Below, piece by piece: positions 1-9,802 of a DNA stretch of 43,563 nucleotides (positions within the stretch are counted from its first letter, which is position 1; each line of letters opens with the position of its first letter). Source of the DNA: Actinomycetes bacterium (GTDB taxonomy: Bacteria > Actinomycetota > Acidimicrobiia > Acidimicrobiales > RAAP-2). A model generated the notes under the pieces. The model did no database searches. It had not been told where the DNA came from and saw only the letters and a program-made list of their open reading frames with translations. Made by a program: the position numbers and the translations under genes. The stretch covers positions 1-43,563 of the forward strand of contig JAJYWG010000066.1 of NCBI GenBank assembly GCA_021791615.1. The letters run 5' to 3'.

Positions 1-678
1 CAAGCCCTCGACGATCGCCGTTTTGCCGACGCCGGGCTCGCCGATCAGGACGGGATTGTTCTTGGTGCGGCGGGAGAGGACCTGCATCACCCGCTCGATC
101 TCCTTCTCCCGGCCGATGACCGGGTCGAGCTTGCCGTCGCGCGCGAGCTGGGTGAGATTGCGCCCGAATTGGTCGAGCACCGGCGAGCCGGAAGGAGCGT
201 CCGACGACGACCCCTGGCCGGCACCGACCGCCTCCTTGCCCTGGTAGCCGGACATGAGCTGGATCACCTGCTGGCGCACCCTCCCCAGGTCGGCCCCGAG
301 GCTGACCAGCACCTGGGCCGCCACACCCTCGCCCTCACGCACCAGGCCGAGGAGCATGTGCTCGGTGCCGATGTAGCTGTGCCCGAGCTGCAGCGCCTCG
401 CGCAAGGAGAGCTCGAGGACCTTCTTGGCCCGCGGGGTGAACGGCGGTGAGCCGCTCGGCGCCGTCCCGGCCATGCCGATCGTCTCCTCCACCTTCTCGC
501 GCACTGCCTCGAGCGAGATGCCCATCGACTCGAGCGCCTTGGCTGCGACCCCCTCGCCCTCGTGGATGAGGCCGAGGAGGATGTGCTCGGTGCCGATGAA
601 ACTGTGGTTCAAAAGGCGCGCTTCTTCCTGCGCCAGCACCAGCACTCGTCGCGCCCGGTCGGTGAAGCGTTCGAACAC
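1..678 (-). CDS. clpC: ClpC-type AAA+ Clp protease ATPase subunit, N-terminal part (cut by window edge)
   Basis: Unfoldase that feeds substrates to the ClpP protease in the cytoplasm. Only the first 226 codons are present. They contain the two Clp N-domain repeats (each with a GTEH[IM]LLGL-like motif, roughly residues 1-145) and run into the first AAA module, ending on the Walker A motif GEPGVGKT at residues 213-220. The start is GTG at 678-676, preceded by a clear GGAGG. This start gives the family's usual [10 protein letters not shown] opening. In mycobacteria clpC also lies just downstream of lysS, so the position is conserved; here two other genes lie between. Divergent from the prenyl synthase, with 140 bp between the starts. 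Identification is secure; only the 3' part is missing. Confidence 0.97.
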   Translation of the reverse strand, partial: MFERFTDRARRVLVLAQEEARLLNHSFIGTEHILLGLIHEGEGVAAKALESMGISLEAVREKVEETIGMAGTAPSGSPPFTPRAKKVLELSLREALQLGHSYIGTEHMLLGLVREGEGVAAQVLVSLGADLGRVRQQVIQLMSGYQGKEAVGAGQGSSSDAPSGSPVLDQFGRNLTQLARDGKLDPVIGREKEIERVMQVLSRRTKNNPVLIGEPGVGKTAIVEGL

Positions 679-818
679 GTGACCGCCTCCGTCGTTGGTC
701 GTCCTTGGAAAACCAGTGTACCCGGAGCGCCCTCCGGCGACGTCGCGTGCGGGGCAGGCTGGACCCGAGCCGGTCCGGGCTATGCGCCTCGGCGCGAGGT
801 CGCCTATCGTTTGCCGGA

Positions 819-1793
819 GTGAACCCCACCGAAGCGCTCGGCCTCCCCCACCTGGCATCGGACCTCCAGGCGCTCGAACCCCTGCTCACGGCGTCGGTGA
901 CGACCGGCGACCCGTTCCTCGACGACGTCACCACCCACCTCATCGCGGCCGGGGGCAAGCGCATCCGCCCTGCGCTGAGCATCGCCGCGGCAACCGGAGG
1001 GCGGGCGTCGGCGACCGAGGACCAGCTCCTCGGCGGCGTATCGGTCGAGCTGGTCCACCTGGCCTCCTTGTACCACGACGACGTGATCGACGAGGCGCCC
1101 ATCCGCAGGAACGTGGAGAGCGTGAACAGCCGGTTCGGGAACCTCGTGGCCATCGTGGCCGGCGACTACCTCCTCGCCCGCTCAGCGGCGATCGCCGCCG
1201 GCCTCGGCACCGAGATCGCAGGCCTCTTGGCGGACACGCTCGGCCGGCTGTGCCAGGGCCAGGTCGCCGAAGTCCGCTCGTCGTTCCAGATAGGCCGCAC
1301 CCGCGACGAGTACTTCGCCGCGATCGCCGGCAAGACCGCCGCCCTCATGGCCACGTCGTGCCGGATCGGCGCGCTCACCGGGTCGGCGCCCGGCGACGAG
1401 GTGGCAGCGCTGACCACCTACGGGCACAGCCTCGGCATGGTCTTCCAGCTCCGCGACGACGTCCTCGACGTCGTCGCGACCGACGGCGAGCTCGGCAAGC
1501 CGGCGGGTCAGGACCTCGCCGAGGGGATCTACACGCTGCCGGTCATCGTGGCGCTCGAGGATCCCGACGCCGGTCCCGAGCTGCGCCCTCTCCTGGGCCA
1601 GCCGCTCGCCCAGCCCGAGCGGGAGAAGGCCCGCCAGATCGTGGCGGCCTCGTGCGGGGTGGCCGAGACCGTGGCCCAGGCACGCCGCTACGCCGACGAC
1701 GCCGTGCAGGCTGCGGCCGGTGTGCGCGCAAGCGGGGTGGCCGCCGGCCTGGCCAGGCTCGCCGAGTCGCTCCTCGACGGCCTGGTCGGCTGA
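819..1793 (+). CDS. Polyprenyl (long-chain trans-isoprenyl) diphosphate synthase
   Basis: Condenses isopentenyl diphosphate onto an allylic primer to make a polyprenyl diphosphate, probably for menaquinone side chains or lipid carriers. Both Asp-rich motifs are present: DDVID in a [10 protein letters not shown] context, and DDVLD in LRDDVLD. GGKRIRP, the IPP-binding region, is near the N terminus. The 324-residue length is normal for the family. The GTG at 819 is chosen because homologues begin about 40 residues before GGKRIRP; an in-frame ATG at 705 would add an untypical Arg-rich tail. It is a monocistronic gene between two minus-strand genes. Chain length and exact product (heptaprenyl, octaprenyl or nonaprenyl) cannot be read from the sequence. 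Confidence 0.93.
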   Translation: MNPTEALGLPHLASDLQALEPLLTASVTTGDPFLDDVTTHLIAAGGKRIRPALSIAAATGGRASATEDQLLGGVSVELVHLASLYHDDVIDEAPIRRNVESVNSRFGNLVAIVAGDYLLARSAAIAAGLGTEIAGLLADTLGRLCQGQVAEVRSSFQIGRTRDEYFAAIAGKTAALMATSCRIGALTGSAPGDEVAALTTYGHSLGMVFQLRDDVLDVVATDGELGKPAGQDLAEGIYTLPVIVALEDPDAGPELRPLLGQPLAQPEREKARQIVAASCGVAETVAQARRYADDAVQAAAGVRASGVAAGLARLAESLLDGLVG

Positions 1794-1834
1794 CGTCCGG
1801 TCGGTCGCCCGGCGGCCACCCCGGCGCCCGGTGG

Positions 1835-2215
1835 TCAACCTTGGCTCTTGCTCCCGGCTGCGGAAGCGGGGAGGTGGCAGAACGCCTGCACATCTTTCGC
1901 CAAATTGGCGGCTTTGGCCTGGAGGGCGCCCAGCCGCTTGATCCGGTCCTGGATGCGGGTGGCCTCACGTGTGCGGTGATCGGCCTTCGCAACCGCTTCA
2001 CGGTGCTCGGCTTTCGGCAGCCAGGCGTCGTAGCGGGTGTTCAGCGACTCCAACCTCTTGATCAGCGCCGGTGCCTTGGCGCAGATCTTCGGCGGCGTCG
2101 CCGGCTTGGCGACCGCCGGGCCGCCGGTGGTGGCCCCGGCGACCCCGGCGGCCCCCAGCGCGAGGGTGCTCCCCAGCGCGGCGGTGGCGACCAGCTTTGC
2201 GATGTGCTTCTTCAT
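1835..2215 (-). CDS. Small secreted helical protein with one cysteine pair
   Basis: Unrecognised protein of 126 residues. Residues 1-28 form a classical signal peptide: MKKH, then a hydrophobic Ala/Leu stretch ending in AGA. The mature part is Lys/Arg/Ala-rich and looks almost fully helical, with heptad-like spacing between about residues 50 and 112. It has exactly two cysteines, Cys45 and Cys113, flanking the helical section, so a disulfide closing a helical hairpin is plausible after export. A GAAGGGAG ribosome site precedes the ATG at 2215. An in-frame upstream ATG at 2371 has no ribosome site and would bury the signal peptide, so it is rejected. Three spaced direct repeats lie upstream at 2324-2350. 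The gene follows lysS by 183 bp but probably has its own promoter. Confidence 0.75.
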   Translation of the reverse strand: MKKHIAKLVATAALGSTLALGAAGVAGATTGGPAVAKPATPPKICAKAPALIKRLESLNTRYDAWLPKAEHREAVAKADHRTREATRIQDRIKRLGALQAKAANLAKDVQAFCHLPASAAGSKSQG

Positions 2216-2323
2216 CTTGGGCTCCCTTCTTCGTGCTCCCTGCCCGGTCGTGCCATCCGGCACTCTGACGTCGCTCGACGCGATCATCGGTGCCCCTGTT
2301 CTCTCACGCGGCGGTGAAGCCGG

Positions 2324-2350
2324 TGTGAGGCCGATGTGAGGAGTTTGTGA
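2324..2350 (-). promoter_or_regulatory. Three direct repeats with 11-bp spacing (PhoP/OmpR-type box)
   Basis: On the minus strand TCACA occurs three times at exactly 11-bp intervals (plus-strand TGTGA at 2324, 2335 and 2346). Each sits in an identical CCTCACA heptamer. The arrangement matches the 7-bp repeat plus 4-bp spacer layout known for PhoP of Mycobacterium tuberculosis, whose core is also TCACA. It lies about 110-135 bp upstream of the secreted-protein start at 2215. The spacing is seen directly; the regulator is inferred. Confidence 0.5.
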
Positions 2351-2398
2351 GGGCCACGAACGTCCGGGCACACCGCGGGTCGCCCGGGCAGGTGTGCC

Positions 2399-3805
2399 TC
2401 AGCGCTCGGGGCGGAGGGTCGGGAAGGCGATCACCTCGCGGATGTTGGCTGCGTCGGCGAGGAGCATGACCAGCCGGTCGACCCCTATCCCGAGCCCGGC
2501 CGTCGGGGGGAGACCGTGCTCCATCGCCTGCAGGTAGTCCTCGTCGACCGGCATCGCCTCGTCGTCGCCCGCGGCGCGCTCGGCTGCCTGGGCCTCGAAC
2601 CTCGCCCTCTGGTCGTCGGGATCGACAAGCTCGCTGAACGCGTTCGCCAGCTCTCGTCCAGCCACCACTACCTCGAACCGCTCTGCGAGTGTCGGGTCGT
2701 CACGGTGGCGCCGGGCCAGCGGCGACACCTCGGCCGGGTAGTCGCAGACGAAGACCGGTCCCCACAGGGCGGGCTCGGTGGTCTTCTCGTACAGCTCCAG
2801 CACCAGCTTGCCCGGTCCCCAGGTCGGCTGGAAGGGGACGTCGAGGTCGGCGAGGACCCGGTGCAAGTCCGCCACCGGGACGTGCACGTCGACGTCGCGG
2901 CCAGTCGCTTCGGCGATCAGCTCGACGAGCGTGGCCCGCCGCCACGGGGGAGCCAGGTCGAGCGGGCGGCCTTGGCAGGTGAGCGACGTCGTACCGCACA
3001 CATCCACGGCCAGACCGCTCACGAGCTCTTCGACGAGGAGCATGAGGTCGGTGTAGTCGGCGTAGGCCTGGTACAGCTCCATGGCGGTGAACTCGGGGTT
3101 GTGCCGGGGTGACAGCCCTTCGTTGCGGAAGAGCCGGCCGATCTCGAACACCCTCTCGAACCCGCCGACCACAAGCCGCTTCAAGTAGAGCTCGGGGGCG
3201 ATCCGCAAGTAGAGGTCGGTGTCGAGGGCGTTGTGGTGGGTGACGAACGGCTTGGCGAGGGCGCCACCGGGAATGGGGTGGAGGATCGGCGTCTCGACCT
3301 CGACGAACCCCTTCTCCCAGAGCCGCTCGCGGAGCCTGCGGAGGAGCTCGCTGCGCAGCAGGAGGATCCTGCGACTGGCGTCGTTGGCCCACAGGTCGAC
3401 CTCGCGCTGGCGGTAGCGGGTCTCGACGTCGCTGACGCCGCGCCATTTGTCGCCGAAGGACCGACGGGCCTCGGCGAGGAGGCGCCACTCGGCCACCTTC
3501 ACCGACACCTCGCCTCGCCGGGTGCGGACGATCTCCCCCCGGGCGCCGATCCAGTCGCCCAGGCGGAGGCGAGTGAACGCCTCGAAGTCGGCGGTCGTCG
3601 CCTGCAGCGCCATGAGCTGGACAGCGCCCGAAGAGTCCCGCAGCTCGGCGAACGCGAGGCGCCCCTGGGGGCGCGACAGCATCACCCGCCCGGCCACCGA
3701 GACTTCCTCGCCCGACTCGGCGCCCGGGCCGATGCCGGCACCTCGGGCGACCACCTCGGCCGCGGTTGCGGTCCGCTCGAAGCGGTAGGGGACGGCGGCG
3801 CTCAC
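2399..3805 (-). CDS. lysS: Lysyl-tRNA synthetase, class II
   Basis: Charges tRNA-Lys with lysine in the cytoplasm. The protein has 468 residues. An OB-fold anticodon-binding domain comes first (about residues 35-150). The class II catalytic core follows: motif 2 is around [14 protein letters not shown], and motif 3 is [13 protein letters not shown] near the C terminus, followed by a typical [12 protein letters not shown] ending. The N-terminal extension before the OB fold is short. The start is the GTG at 3805-3803, overlapping the coaX stop as GTGA, which implies translational coupling. It is the last gene of the long cofactor cluster, as in mycobacteria where coaX is followed by lysS. Confidence 0.97.
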   Translation of the reverse strand: MSAAVPYRFERTATAAEVVARGAGIGPGAESGEEVSVAGRVMLSRPQGRLAFAELRDSSGAVQLMALQATTADFEAFTRLRLGDWIGARGEIVRTRRGEVSVKVAEWRLLAEARRSFGDKWRGVSDVETRYRQREVDLWANDASRRILLLRSELLRRLRERLWEKGFVEVETPILHPIPGGALAKPFVTHHNALDTDLYLRIAPELYLKRLVVGGFERVFEIGRLFRNEGLSPRHNPEFTAMELYQAYADYTDLMLLVEELVSGLAVDVCGTTSLTCQGRPLDLAPPWRRATLVELIAEATGRDVDVHVPVADLHRVLADLDVPFQPTWGPGKLVLELYEKTTEPALWGPVFVCDYPAEVSPLARRHRDDPTLAERFEVVVAGRELANAFSELVDPDDQRARFEAQAAERAAGDDEAMPVDEDYLQAMEHGLPPTAGLGIGVDRLVMLLADAANIREVIAFPTLRPER

Positions 3806-4752
3806 TTGTGGCCGCCACCGGAATGGCCCGCCGCTCCCTCGCCCGCAGAGCCACCCGCGGATGCGACCGCAGAGCCACCCGCAGATGCGACCGCGGAGCC
3901 CGCCGGCCGCTCCTTGGTCTGGCGCTCGTACACGATGCGCAGGCCGTGGAGGGTGAGCCAGGGCTCGACGTGGTCGACGACCTCGGCGTGGGGAGCGATC
4001 AGCTCGCTCAGCCCCCCGGTGGCGACCACCGTAGCCGGGCCGAGCTCGGCCATGAATCGCCGGCACAGCCCGTCGAGCTGGGCGGCGAAGCCGTAGAGGG
4101 CGCCGGACTGGATCGACTCGGCCGTGGAGCGGCCGATCACCGCCTTCGGCGCGACCAGCTCGACGCGCCGGAGGGCGGCCGCATGCTGGAAGAGGGCTTC
4201 GAGGCTGATCGACACACCGGGCGTGATGGCACCGCCGAGGTACTCGCCGGCCTCGGAGATGGCATCGAACGTCGTGGCCGTCCCGAGGTCCACCACGATG
4301 CACGGCCCTCCGTAGAGGTCGTACGCGCCGATGGCGTTGGCAACCCGGTCGGCACCGACGTCCTTGGGACTGTCATAGAGGATCGACATGCCGCTCTTCA
4401 CCCCCGGCCCCAGCACGACGCACGGGACCCCCCCGAACCACCGCGACGCCATCTGGCGGAGCTCCGCGGTCACGGCCGGGACCGAAGAGCTCACGGCCAT
4501 GCCGTTGACCGTACTGGTGATGTCCAGGCCTTCGAGGTCCAGGAGCTGGGTGAGCAGCACGGCGTACTCGTCGGGGGTGCGGGTCGGCACGGTCGAGAGC
4601 CGCCAGTGATGGGTGAGCCCGCCACTCGGCTGGACGTCCGCAGCGATGCCGAAGCCGGCATCGCCTGGCGGCAGCGCGTCTCCTTCGGCCTCGGTCAGCG
4701 CGTACAGGCCGACAACCGTCTCGGTGTTGCCGACGTCGATCGCGAGCAGCAC
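3802..4752 (-). CDS. coaX: Type III pantothenate kinase
   Basis: Phosphorylates pantothenate, the first step of coenzyme A synthesis. The ASKHA-fold signatures are present: N-terminal [45 protein letters not shown] and a C-terminal VVATGG. At 316 residues it is about 55 longer than most CoaX proteins. The excess is an insertion near residue 30-50 and a Gly/Ala/Ser tail encoded by 24-bp tandem repeats at 3845-3892. The start is GTG at 4752, three bases after the nadC stop; the stop overlaps the lysS start. Its place downstream of panC and panD puts pantothenate synthesis and use in one transcript. Confidence 0.95.
   Translation of the reverse strand: MLLAIDVGNTETVVGLYALTEAEGDALPPGDAGFGIAADVQPSGGLTHHWRLSTVPTRTPDEYAVLLTQLLDLEGLDITSTVNGMAVSSSVPAVTAELRQMASRWFGGVPCVVLGPGVKSGMSILYDSPKDVGADRVANAIGAYDLYGGPCIVVDLGTATTFDAISEAGEYLGGAITPGVSISLEALFQHAAALRRVELVAPKAVIGRSTAESIQSGALYGFAAQLDGLCRRFMAELGPATVVATGGLSELIAPHAEVVDHVEPWLTLHGLRIVYERQTKERPAGSAVASAGGSAVASAGGSAGEGAAGHSGGGHK
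3845..3892 (-). repeat. In-frame 24-bp tandem repeat, coaX 3' end
   Basis: Two near-identical 24-bp units (3845-3868 and 3869-3892; one mismatch) plus a 12-bp partial unit encode a repeated GGSAVASA tail of CoaX. The period is a multiple of three, so the frame is kept. Confidence 0.85.
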
Positions 4753-4755
4753 CGC

Positions 4756-5655
4756 TCACGCCTCCTTGACGAGACCGGGGGCGTGCCCCGGGACAAGGTC
4801 CAGTCCGATGTCGAGCACCGGCGCGGAGTGGGTGAGAGCACCGACCGAGAGCAGGTCGGCACCGGTCGCGGCGTAGCGAGCGATGGTGCCGAGGGAGAGA
4901 CCACCGGACACCTCGACGAGCACGCCACGATCCCCGGCCTCGTGACGAGCCAACGCCACGCACGCCGAGACCTGCTCGGGGGACATGTTGTCCAAGAGCA
5001 CCGCGGTCGCCCCGGCCCGGCACGCATCTTGGACCTGCTCGGGCCGGTCGCACTCCACCTCCACCATGCGCCCGGGCCACAGCTCCCGGGCACTGGCCAC
5101 CGCGCCGGCGATCCCGAGGGCTCCCAAGTGGTTGTCCTTCACCAAGACGGCGTCGGAGAGGCTGGCCCGATGATTGTGGCCGCCTCCGGCCCGGACAGCG
5201 GCCTTCTCCAGGGCGCGCAGGCCCGGCGTGGTCTTGCGGGTGTCGAGCACTCGCACGGCGGGGTTGGCGGCACGCGCTGCGTCGACGAACAGCCGCGTGA
5301 GGGAGGCGACTCCCGAGAGGTGGCAGAGGAAATTCAGCGCCGTGCGCTCGGCCGTGAGGATGGAGCGCAGGGGCCCGTCCACTCGGGCCACTTCGTCTCC
5401 TGGCGACACCTCGGTGCCGTCGGGTCGGTGCCAGGTCACACGCAAATCCCGGTCGACCTGGGTGAAAGTTTCCTCGGCGCAACGCTGCCCGGCGATCACC
5501 CCCTCACTGCGGGACATGAGCACGAGCGCGCCAACCGCATCCGCCGGGACGAGCGCAGCCGTGAGGTCGCCGAGCCCTTGGACGTCTTCGGTGAGCGCCC
5601 TGGCAACGGCTTCGCGCACCGCCGGCCAGGGGGGGTGAGGATCGGTCGGGCTCAC
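4756..5655 (-). CDS. nadC: Nicotinate-nucleotide diphosphorylase (carboxylating), quinolinate phosphoribosyltransferase
   Basis: Converts quinolinate and PRPP to nicotinate mononucleotide in de novo NAD synthesis. The protein has 299 residues, normal for the family. Diagnostic stretches are RTALNFL(C)HLSG, DTRKTTPGLR, the basic GGGHNHR loop and VKDNH, with EVEC and EVSGG in the C-terminal barrel. The GTG at 5655-5653 overlaps the nadB stop as GTGA; the longer frame upstream would read into nadB. nadA (quinolinate synthase) is not seen beside nadB and nadC and must lie elsewhere. Confidence 0.96.
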   Translation of the reverse strand: MSPTDPHPPWPAVREAVARALTEDVQGLGDLTAALVPADAVGALVLMSRSEGVIAGQRCAEETFTQVDRDLRVTWHRPDGTEVSPGDEVARVDGPLRSILTAERTALNFLCHLSGVASLTRLFVDAARAANPAVRVLDTRKTTPGLRALEKAAVRAGGGHNHRASLSDAVLVKDNHLGALGIAGAVASARELWPGRMVEVECDRPEQVQDACRAGATAVLLDNMSPEQVSACVALARHEAGDRGVLVEVSGGLSLGTIARYAATGADLLSVGALTHSAPVLDIGLDLVPGHAPGLVKEA

Positions 5656-7481
5656 GGCCGGCGACCCGAGACCCGGGAGTGCGAACCATGCACGCCGTGC
5701 ACCAGCCGACAACGCCAGGTGGGATCAGTCGCCGGGAAGTCCGATCGCGAGTGCGCGCCACGGCTCTCCTCGCGCCGGGTCGCTGACTCCAAGAGCGCGT
5801 CGGCCACGGTGGCGAGGTTGCGCAGCTCGCCTCGGCAGGCGGCAATGGCAGTGGCGGTGCGCCCGTCCTGCGCTGCGTCGAGAATCTCGGCCACCGCGCC
5901 CAATGCTGCCCGAGCCGTGTCGAGTGACTCGGCGCTCCGCACGACACCGGCACCGGCAGTCATCGCCCGCTGCAGGAAGCCTCGCGCCTTGTCGATGTCG
6001 ATGCCATCGACCGCGTCCGCCTCCGCGGCTGCCGGCCCTGCCCGGTGGCCACCGACGACGCGACCGGTACCTCGAGAGGATCCGCGCCCGATCCATCGGA
6101 GGCCGATCGCAGCCGACGGGTCGAGAGCCCCGCCATGTGCCGGGAAAGTGCGACCGGTGACGATGGCCTCCGCCACCCTCGCGCCGAACACCATGCCTTC
6201 GAGGAGGGAGTTCGAGGCCAAGCGGTTGGCACCGTGGACCCCGGTACAGGCGGCTTCGCCCGCCGCCCACAAGCCGGGCAGGACGGTCGCCCCCCAAAGG
6301 TCGGTGAGCACCCCACCCGAGAGGTGATGGGCGGCGGGAGCGATCGGGAGCCAGTCCACGCTCGGGTCGAGGCCGATCTCCGACAACGACGCGGCGATGG
6401 TCGGGAACCTCTCTTCGAAGCGCTCGAGCCCGGTGGCGTCGAGCCAGAGATGCTCCACGCCATCCTCGGCCATGCGCGCAGCCATCGCCCGGCTGACCAC
6501 GTCGCGCGGCGCCAGCTCCTCGACGAACCGGCGCCCTGAACCGTCTCGCAGCAGCGCACCGTGACCCCGGAGCGCCTCGGAGAGAAGGGGGCGGGGCATC
6601 GCCGGATGGTGGAGCGCGGTCGGATGGAACTGCACGAACTCCACGTCGGCCACAGGCACCCCGGCCCGGAGCGCCATGGCAACGCCGTCACCGGTGGACT
6701 CGGGCGGGTTGGTGGTCACCTCGAACAATTGGCCCACGCCACCGGTTGCCAGGACGACGTGGGCAGCCCTCACCACCACCGGACCAGTGCCAGGTGCTGC
6801 CCCGGAGCCGCGTGTCGCCCCGGAGCCGCGTGTCGCCCCGGAGCCGGGTGCTGCCCCGGAGCCGCCGTGATCGATGTGGGTGGATGGGGGCAACGCAAGC
6901 ACGCCCACGCAGCGACCGCCTTCGACGACCAGGTCGAGCGCGAACCACCGCTCCAGCATGGTCGTGGCGGCACGCGTGGCTTCCACCAGGGCCCGTTCCA
7001 CCTCGGCACCGGTCGCCGCGCCTCCTGCGTGGACGACCCTGGCCCGGGAGTGCCCGCCTTCGCGTGCGAGCGCCAGCGACCCGGAGACTTCGCGGTCGAA
7101 CTTGGCACCCATGGCGATCAGCTCGTGCACGCGACCGGGTCCCTCGTCGACGAGCACGCGCACGGCGTCGGTGTCGCACAGACCAGCCCCGGCCGCGAGC
7201 GTGTCGGCCAGGTGGAGGTCGGTCGAGTCCTCGTCTCCGCCCAAGACGGCAGCAACCCCTCCCTGGGCCCATCGGGTCGCCGACTGCGACAGCTCCCCTT
7301 TGGTCAGGACGCCGACTCGGAGCCCGCCCGCCCGGTCGAATGCCGAAGCCAAGCGGACGGCAGCCGACAGACCGGCAACCCCGCTCCCCAGCACCAGGAC
7401 GTCAAATGGGCCGGGCACGGACGGGGCGCCTGCACGCCCGTGAGCGCCCGCGTGTCCCGGAGAGATCCTCTCGGAGGTCAC
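5652..7481 (-). CDS. nadB: L-aspartate oxidase
   Basis: FAD enzyme that oxidises L-aspartate to iminoaspartate, the first step of de novo NAD synthesis. The protein has 609 residues. The dinucleotide-binding motif [12 protein letters not shown] lies at about residues 30-41. Also visible are [10 protein letters not shown], the [14 protein letters not shown] active-site region, HPTAL, and [17 protein letters not shown] near the C-terminal end of the flavin domain. A low-complexity insertion of GSGATR repeats (18-bp units at 6799-6870) sits in a surface loop before the VVLATGG segment. The GTG start at 7481 overlaps the panD stop as GTGA. It is longer than the common 530-540 residues because of this insertion and an extended C terminus. 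Confidence 0.96.
   Translation of the reverse strand: MTSERISPGHAGAHGRAGAPSVPGPFDVLVLGSGVAGLSAAVRLASAFDRAGGLRVGVLTKGELSQSATRWAQGGVAAVLGGDEDSTDLHLADTLAAGAGLCDTDAVRVLVDEGPGRVHELIAMGAKFDREVSGSLALAREGGHSRARVVHAGGAATGAEVERALVEATRAATTMLERWFALDLVVEGGRCVGVLALPPSTHIDHGGSGAAPGSGATRGSGATRGSGAAPGTGPVVVRAAHVVLATGGVGQLFEVTTNPPESTGDGVAMALRAGVPVADVEFVQFHPTALHHPAMPRPLLSEALRGHGALLRDGSGRRFVEELAPRDVVSRAMAARMAEDGVEHLWLDATGLERFEERFPTIAASLSEIGLDPSVDWLPIAPAAHHLSGGVLTDLWGATVLPGLWAAGEAACTGVHGANRLASNSLLEGMVFGARVAEAIVTGRTFPAHGGALDPSAAIGLRWIGRGSSRGTGRVVGGHRAGPAAAEADAVDGIDIDKARGFLQRAMTAGAGVVRSAESLDTARAALGAVAEILDAAQDGRTATAIAACRGELRNLATVADALLESATRREESRGAHSRSDFPATDPTWRCRLVHGVHGSHSRVSGRRP
6799..6870 (-). repeat. In-frame 18-bp tandem repeat inside nadB
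   Basis: Four 18-bp units (6799, 6817, 6835, 6853) encode a [12 protein letters not shown] run in L-aspartate oxidase. The first two units are identical; the others differ at a few bases. Confidence 0.9.
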
Positions 7482-7870
7482 GCCGGCCCGGCAGCCGCCA
7501 GCTCGGCATCGAGGCGGGCTGATGCCTCGTCGATCACGCGGTTCGAGCGGTCCACATGGACCACGCGGGGAACGTACACATCCAGCTCCTCGCGTGTGTA
7601 GTCGGCGTAGGTGATGAGGATCACCCGGTCACCGGGAGCCACCAGTCGGGCCGCCGCCCCGTTCAGGCAGATCTCGCCCGGCCCGCCCTCGATGGCATAC
7701 GTCTCGAACCTCGCCCCGTTGTCGATGTCCAAGACCGCGACCTGCTCGTAGGGGAGGATGTCGGCCAGGGCCATGAGCTCGGTATCGATGCTCACAGATC
7801 CCACGTAGTTGAGATTGGCCGACGTGACCGTCGCCCGATGGATCTTCGACTTCATCATCCTTCGACGCAT
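7478..7870 (-). CDS. panD: Aspartate 1-decarboxylase proenzyme
   Basis: Makes beta-alanine from aspartate for pantothenate. The enzyme self-cleaves at Gly24-Ser25 to form the pyruvoyl cofactor; the motif YVGSVSID is present at residues 22-29, preceded by [10 protein letters not shown]. The protein has 130 residues. The ATG at 7870 is chosen because a strong GGGAGGA lies just upstream; an in-frame start at 7975 would add 35 non-homologous residues and overlap panC. It lies 74 bp after panC, and its stop overlaps the nadB start. Both PanD and NadB use aspartate, so their coupling joins two aspartate-consuming cofactor routes. Confidence 0.97.
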   Translation of the reverse strand: MRRRMMKSKIHRATVTSANLNYVGSVSIDTELMALADILPYEQVAVLDIDNGARFETYAIEGGPGEICLNGAAARLVAPGDRVILITYADYTREELDVYVPRVVHVDRSNRVIDEASARLDAELAAAGPA

Positions 7871-7944
7871 GAGGGTCCTCCCACCTCGCTCACCTGCTGT
7901 CCGGCTCTGGGCCGAGTGCCTCGCATCGCTCTGCCGATCCTCCC

Positions 7945-8967
7945 TCAGCGGCCAGACGGAGCGCCCGCCAGCCACGCCGACTCACTGCTGACACTGCCAT
8001 CGATAAGCGGTGCCAAGCCAGTGGTGGGCTCTGTTCCTCGGGCCACGGCGGCGTTGTCGATCAACCGCACCTCTCCAAAGCGCGCCGCCACCAGTAGCCG
8101 ATAGGACCCGGACCCCGAGCGTGCTGGGTCTCGCCGGCGTGTCGGAAGCGCAATTCTCTCAGGGACTTCGAGCGTCACCGAGTCGACCAGCGCGGCGTAG
8201 TCGAGCACGGCCAGCGGCTCAGTGTCGATGACCGCGGCCATGGCGGACCCCACCCGCGCGGGCCGCTCCTCTCCGGCGGCGATGAGCGCAGCACCGGCAT
8301 CGAGTGCTCTCGGCAGCACGACCGCCGCGGCACGCTGTTCGTGGGTAAGCCGCACGTTGCGGCTGGACAGGGCGAGCCCGTCGCTGTCGCGCACCGTCGG
8401 GCACCCGACGACCTCGACAGGCAGCGACAGGTCGGTGACCATGCGGCGAACGATGGAGAGCTGCTGAAAGTCCTTCTCACCGAAGTAGGCACGGCACGGC
8501 CCGGCAATGGCGAAGAGTTTGGCAACCACGGTGGCGACCCCGTCGAAATGGCCAGGCCGCGACTTTCCCTCCCAGTCGTCTCCGAGCCGGCCGACTGACA
8601 CGGTGGTGGCCGGGGGCTCCGGCCAGTCCGGGTACATCGTCTCGATCGAAGGCGCGAAGACCGATGCGACGCCGGCGGCCTCGCATTGCTCGAGGTCGGA
8701 AGCGAGGGTACGGGGGTAGGAATGGAGGTCCAGGGGATCACCGAACTGCAGAGGGTTCACGAAGATCGTCGCTGCCACGTGAGGACATTCGTCGCGTGCT
8801 CGGGCGAGGAGGGAGACATGCCCGTCATGCAGCGCCCCCATCGTCGGGACCAGTCCTACCGACGGTGAGGCACCTGCACCCGCTCGACGGTCGGCGCGAC
8901 GGGCGCGTGCTGCTCTGACATGGTCGAGCGCCGCTCTGAACGCGGTGATGTCCTGGTACACCTCCAT
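7945..8967 (-). CDS. panC: Pantoate--beta-alanine ligase
   Basis: Joins pantoate and beta-alanine with ATP to give pantothenate. The HIGH-superfamily signature [10 protein letters not shown] is at about residues 41-50. [19 protein letters not shown] and SSRN follow in the expected order. The protein has 340 residues, somewhat longer than the usual 280-310 because of an Ala/Arg-rich insert before PTMGALH and a non-conserved tail. The ATG at 8967 has AGGAGC upstream. It starts nine bases after the DUF2520 gene. panB is not in the window. Confidence 0.96.
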   Translation of the reverse strand: MEVYQDITAFRAALDHVRAARARRADRRAGAGASPSVGLVPTMGALHDGHVSLLARARDECPHVAATIFVNPLQFGDPLDLHSYPRTLASDLEQCEAAGVASVFAPSIETMYPDWPEPPATTVSVGRLGDDWEGKSRPGHFDGVATVVAKLFAIAGPCRAYFGEKDFQQLSIVRRMVTDLSLPVEVVGCPTVRDSDGLALSSRNVRLTHEQRAAAVVLPRALDAGAALIAAGEERPARVGSAMAAVIDTEPLAVLDYAALVDSVTLEVPERIALPTRRRDPARSGSGSYRLLVAARFGEVRLIDNAAVARGTEPTTGLAPLIDGSVSSESAWLAGAPSGR

Positions 8968-8976
8968 CGTGAGCTC

Positions 8977-9747
8977 CTATCCGACCCCTGCGGGCACCGC
9001 TCGTGCCCGCACCGAGCTTGCAGGTTCCCCGGTGTCACCACGACCGGCCAGCCGCACGGCCAGCGCGACCCCGGCGTCGTAGCCAGGTCGCTCGCCGGCA
9101 GGGATGGCCTCCCGGTGCCGGGCCAGCGTCGCCACGTCACCTCGCGCGGCGGGTCCGGTGAGCGCCCGGCGGGGTCCAACCCGGGCCACGTCGTCGAGCG
9201 CCGAGCGAGCGAGCCCCAAGAACACCTCGAGTGGGAGCCCTGCGCCCTCGGCGACGCGCTCGACTTGGCCCAACAGGGCCACCAGGTGGTTCGAAGCGAT
9301 GCAGGCGGCGGCGTGATAGAGCGGGCGATCCCGGTCGTCCAGCACGACGGCGTGGCCACCCAGGCAGGCGACCACCTCGTACGAGAGCGGATCACCCGCC
9401 ACGGCGAAGGTGATGCCCGACGCCAGGCGGTCCGAACCGACGACGGGGTCGGGCAGGGGCACCAGCGGGTGCAGGCCTCCCCGGCGTGGATGGGGAGCAA
9501 GCACGTCCAATCCGAGCGCACCGGAAAGATGCACGACCGCCGTCGTCGAAGTGCTCCGCACGGAGGCCGCCACGCCGGCGATGGCATCGTCGGGCGTGGA
9601 GATGACCAGGAGGTCGACCCCCTCGGCGGCACAAGAGATGTCGTCTGCCCGGCCGAGCAGCCCAGCCACGTCCCAGCCGGCGCGACCCAGGGCAAACGCC
9701 AATGATCGCCCAGCCCGGCCAGGGCCGATGAAGCGTACGGAACGCAC
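8977..9747 (-). CDS. Rossmann-like / DUF2520 family protein
   Basis: Probable NAD(P)-dependent dehydrogenase of unknown substrate, 256 residues. The N-terminal Rossmann motif is IGPGRAGRSLAFAL, followed by a ISTPDDAI segment and a helical DUF2520-type domain containing YHAAACIASNHLVAL. The fold resembles pyrroline-carboxylate and ketopantoate reductases. Such genes commonly lie just before panC in actinobacteria. Since no panE is present here, a ketopantoate reductase role is an attractive but unproven idea. The GTG at 9747 has a strong AAGGAGG. It follows folK by 55 bp. Confidence 0.85.
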   Translation of the reverse strand: MRSVRFIGPGRAGRSLAFALGRAGWDVAGLLGRADDISCAAEGVDLLVISTPDDAIAGVAASVRSTSTTAVVHLSGALGLDVLAPHPRRGGLHPLVPLPDPVVGSDRLASGITFAVAGDPLSYEVVACLGGHAVVLDDRDRPLYHAAACIASNHLVALLGQVERVAEGAGLPLEVFLGLARSALDDVARVGPRRALTGPAARGDVATLARHREAIPAGERPGYDAGVALAVRLAGRGDTGEPASSVRARAVPAGVG

Positions 9748-9802
9748 CGAGTCCTCCTTCGGCGCTCCGGTCCCGTCCCCGGGTACCGGTCGCCTTCAGC
9801 GG

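Noticed and set aside
335..1153. Long minus-strand frame across the clpC start and the prenyl synthase
   Set aside because: It is Arg/Ala/Pro-rich, runs antisense to two well-recognised genes and has no family features; a GC-bias shadow.
2216..2398. Riboswitch before the secreted protein gene
   Set aside because: No conserved aptamer pattern; the only regular structure is the 11-bp-spaced direct repeats.
5652..7481. Frameshift or assembly error in nadB because of its length
   Set aside because: The frame is continuous, all motifs are in order, and the extra length is the 18-bp repeat and terminal tails.
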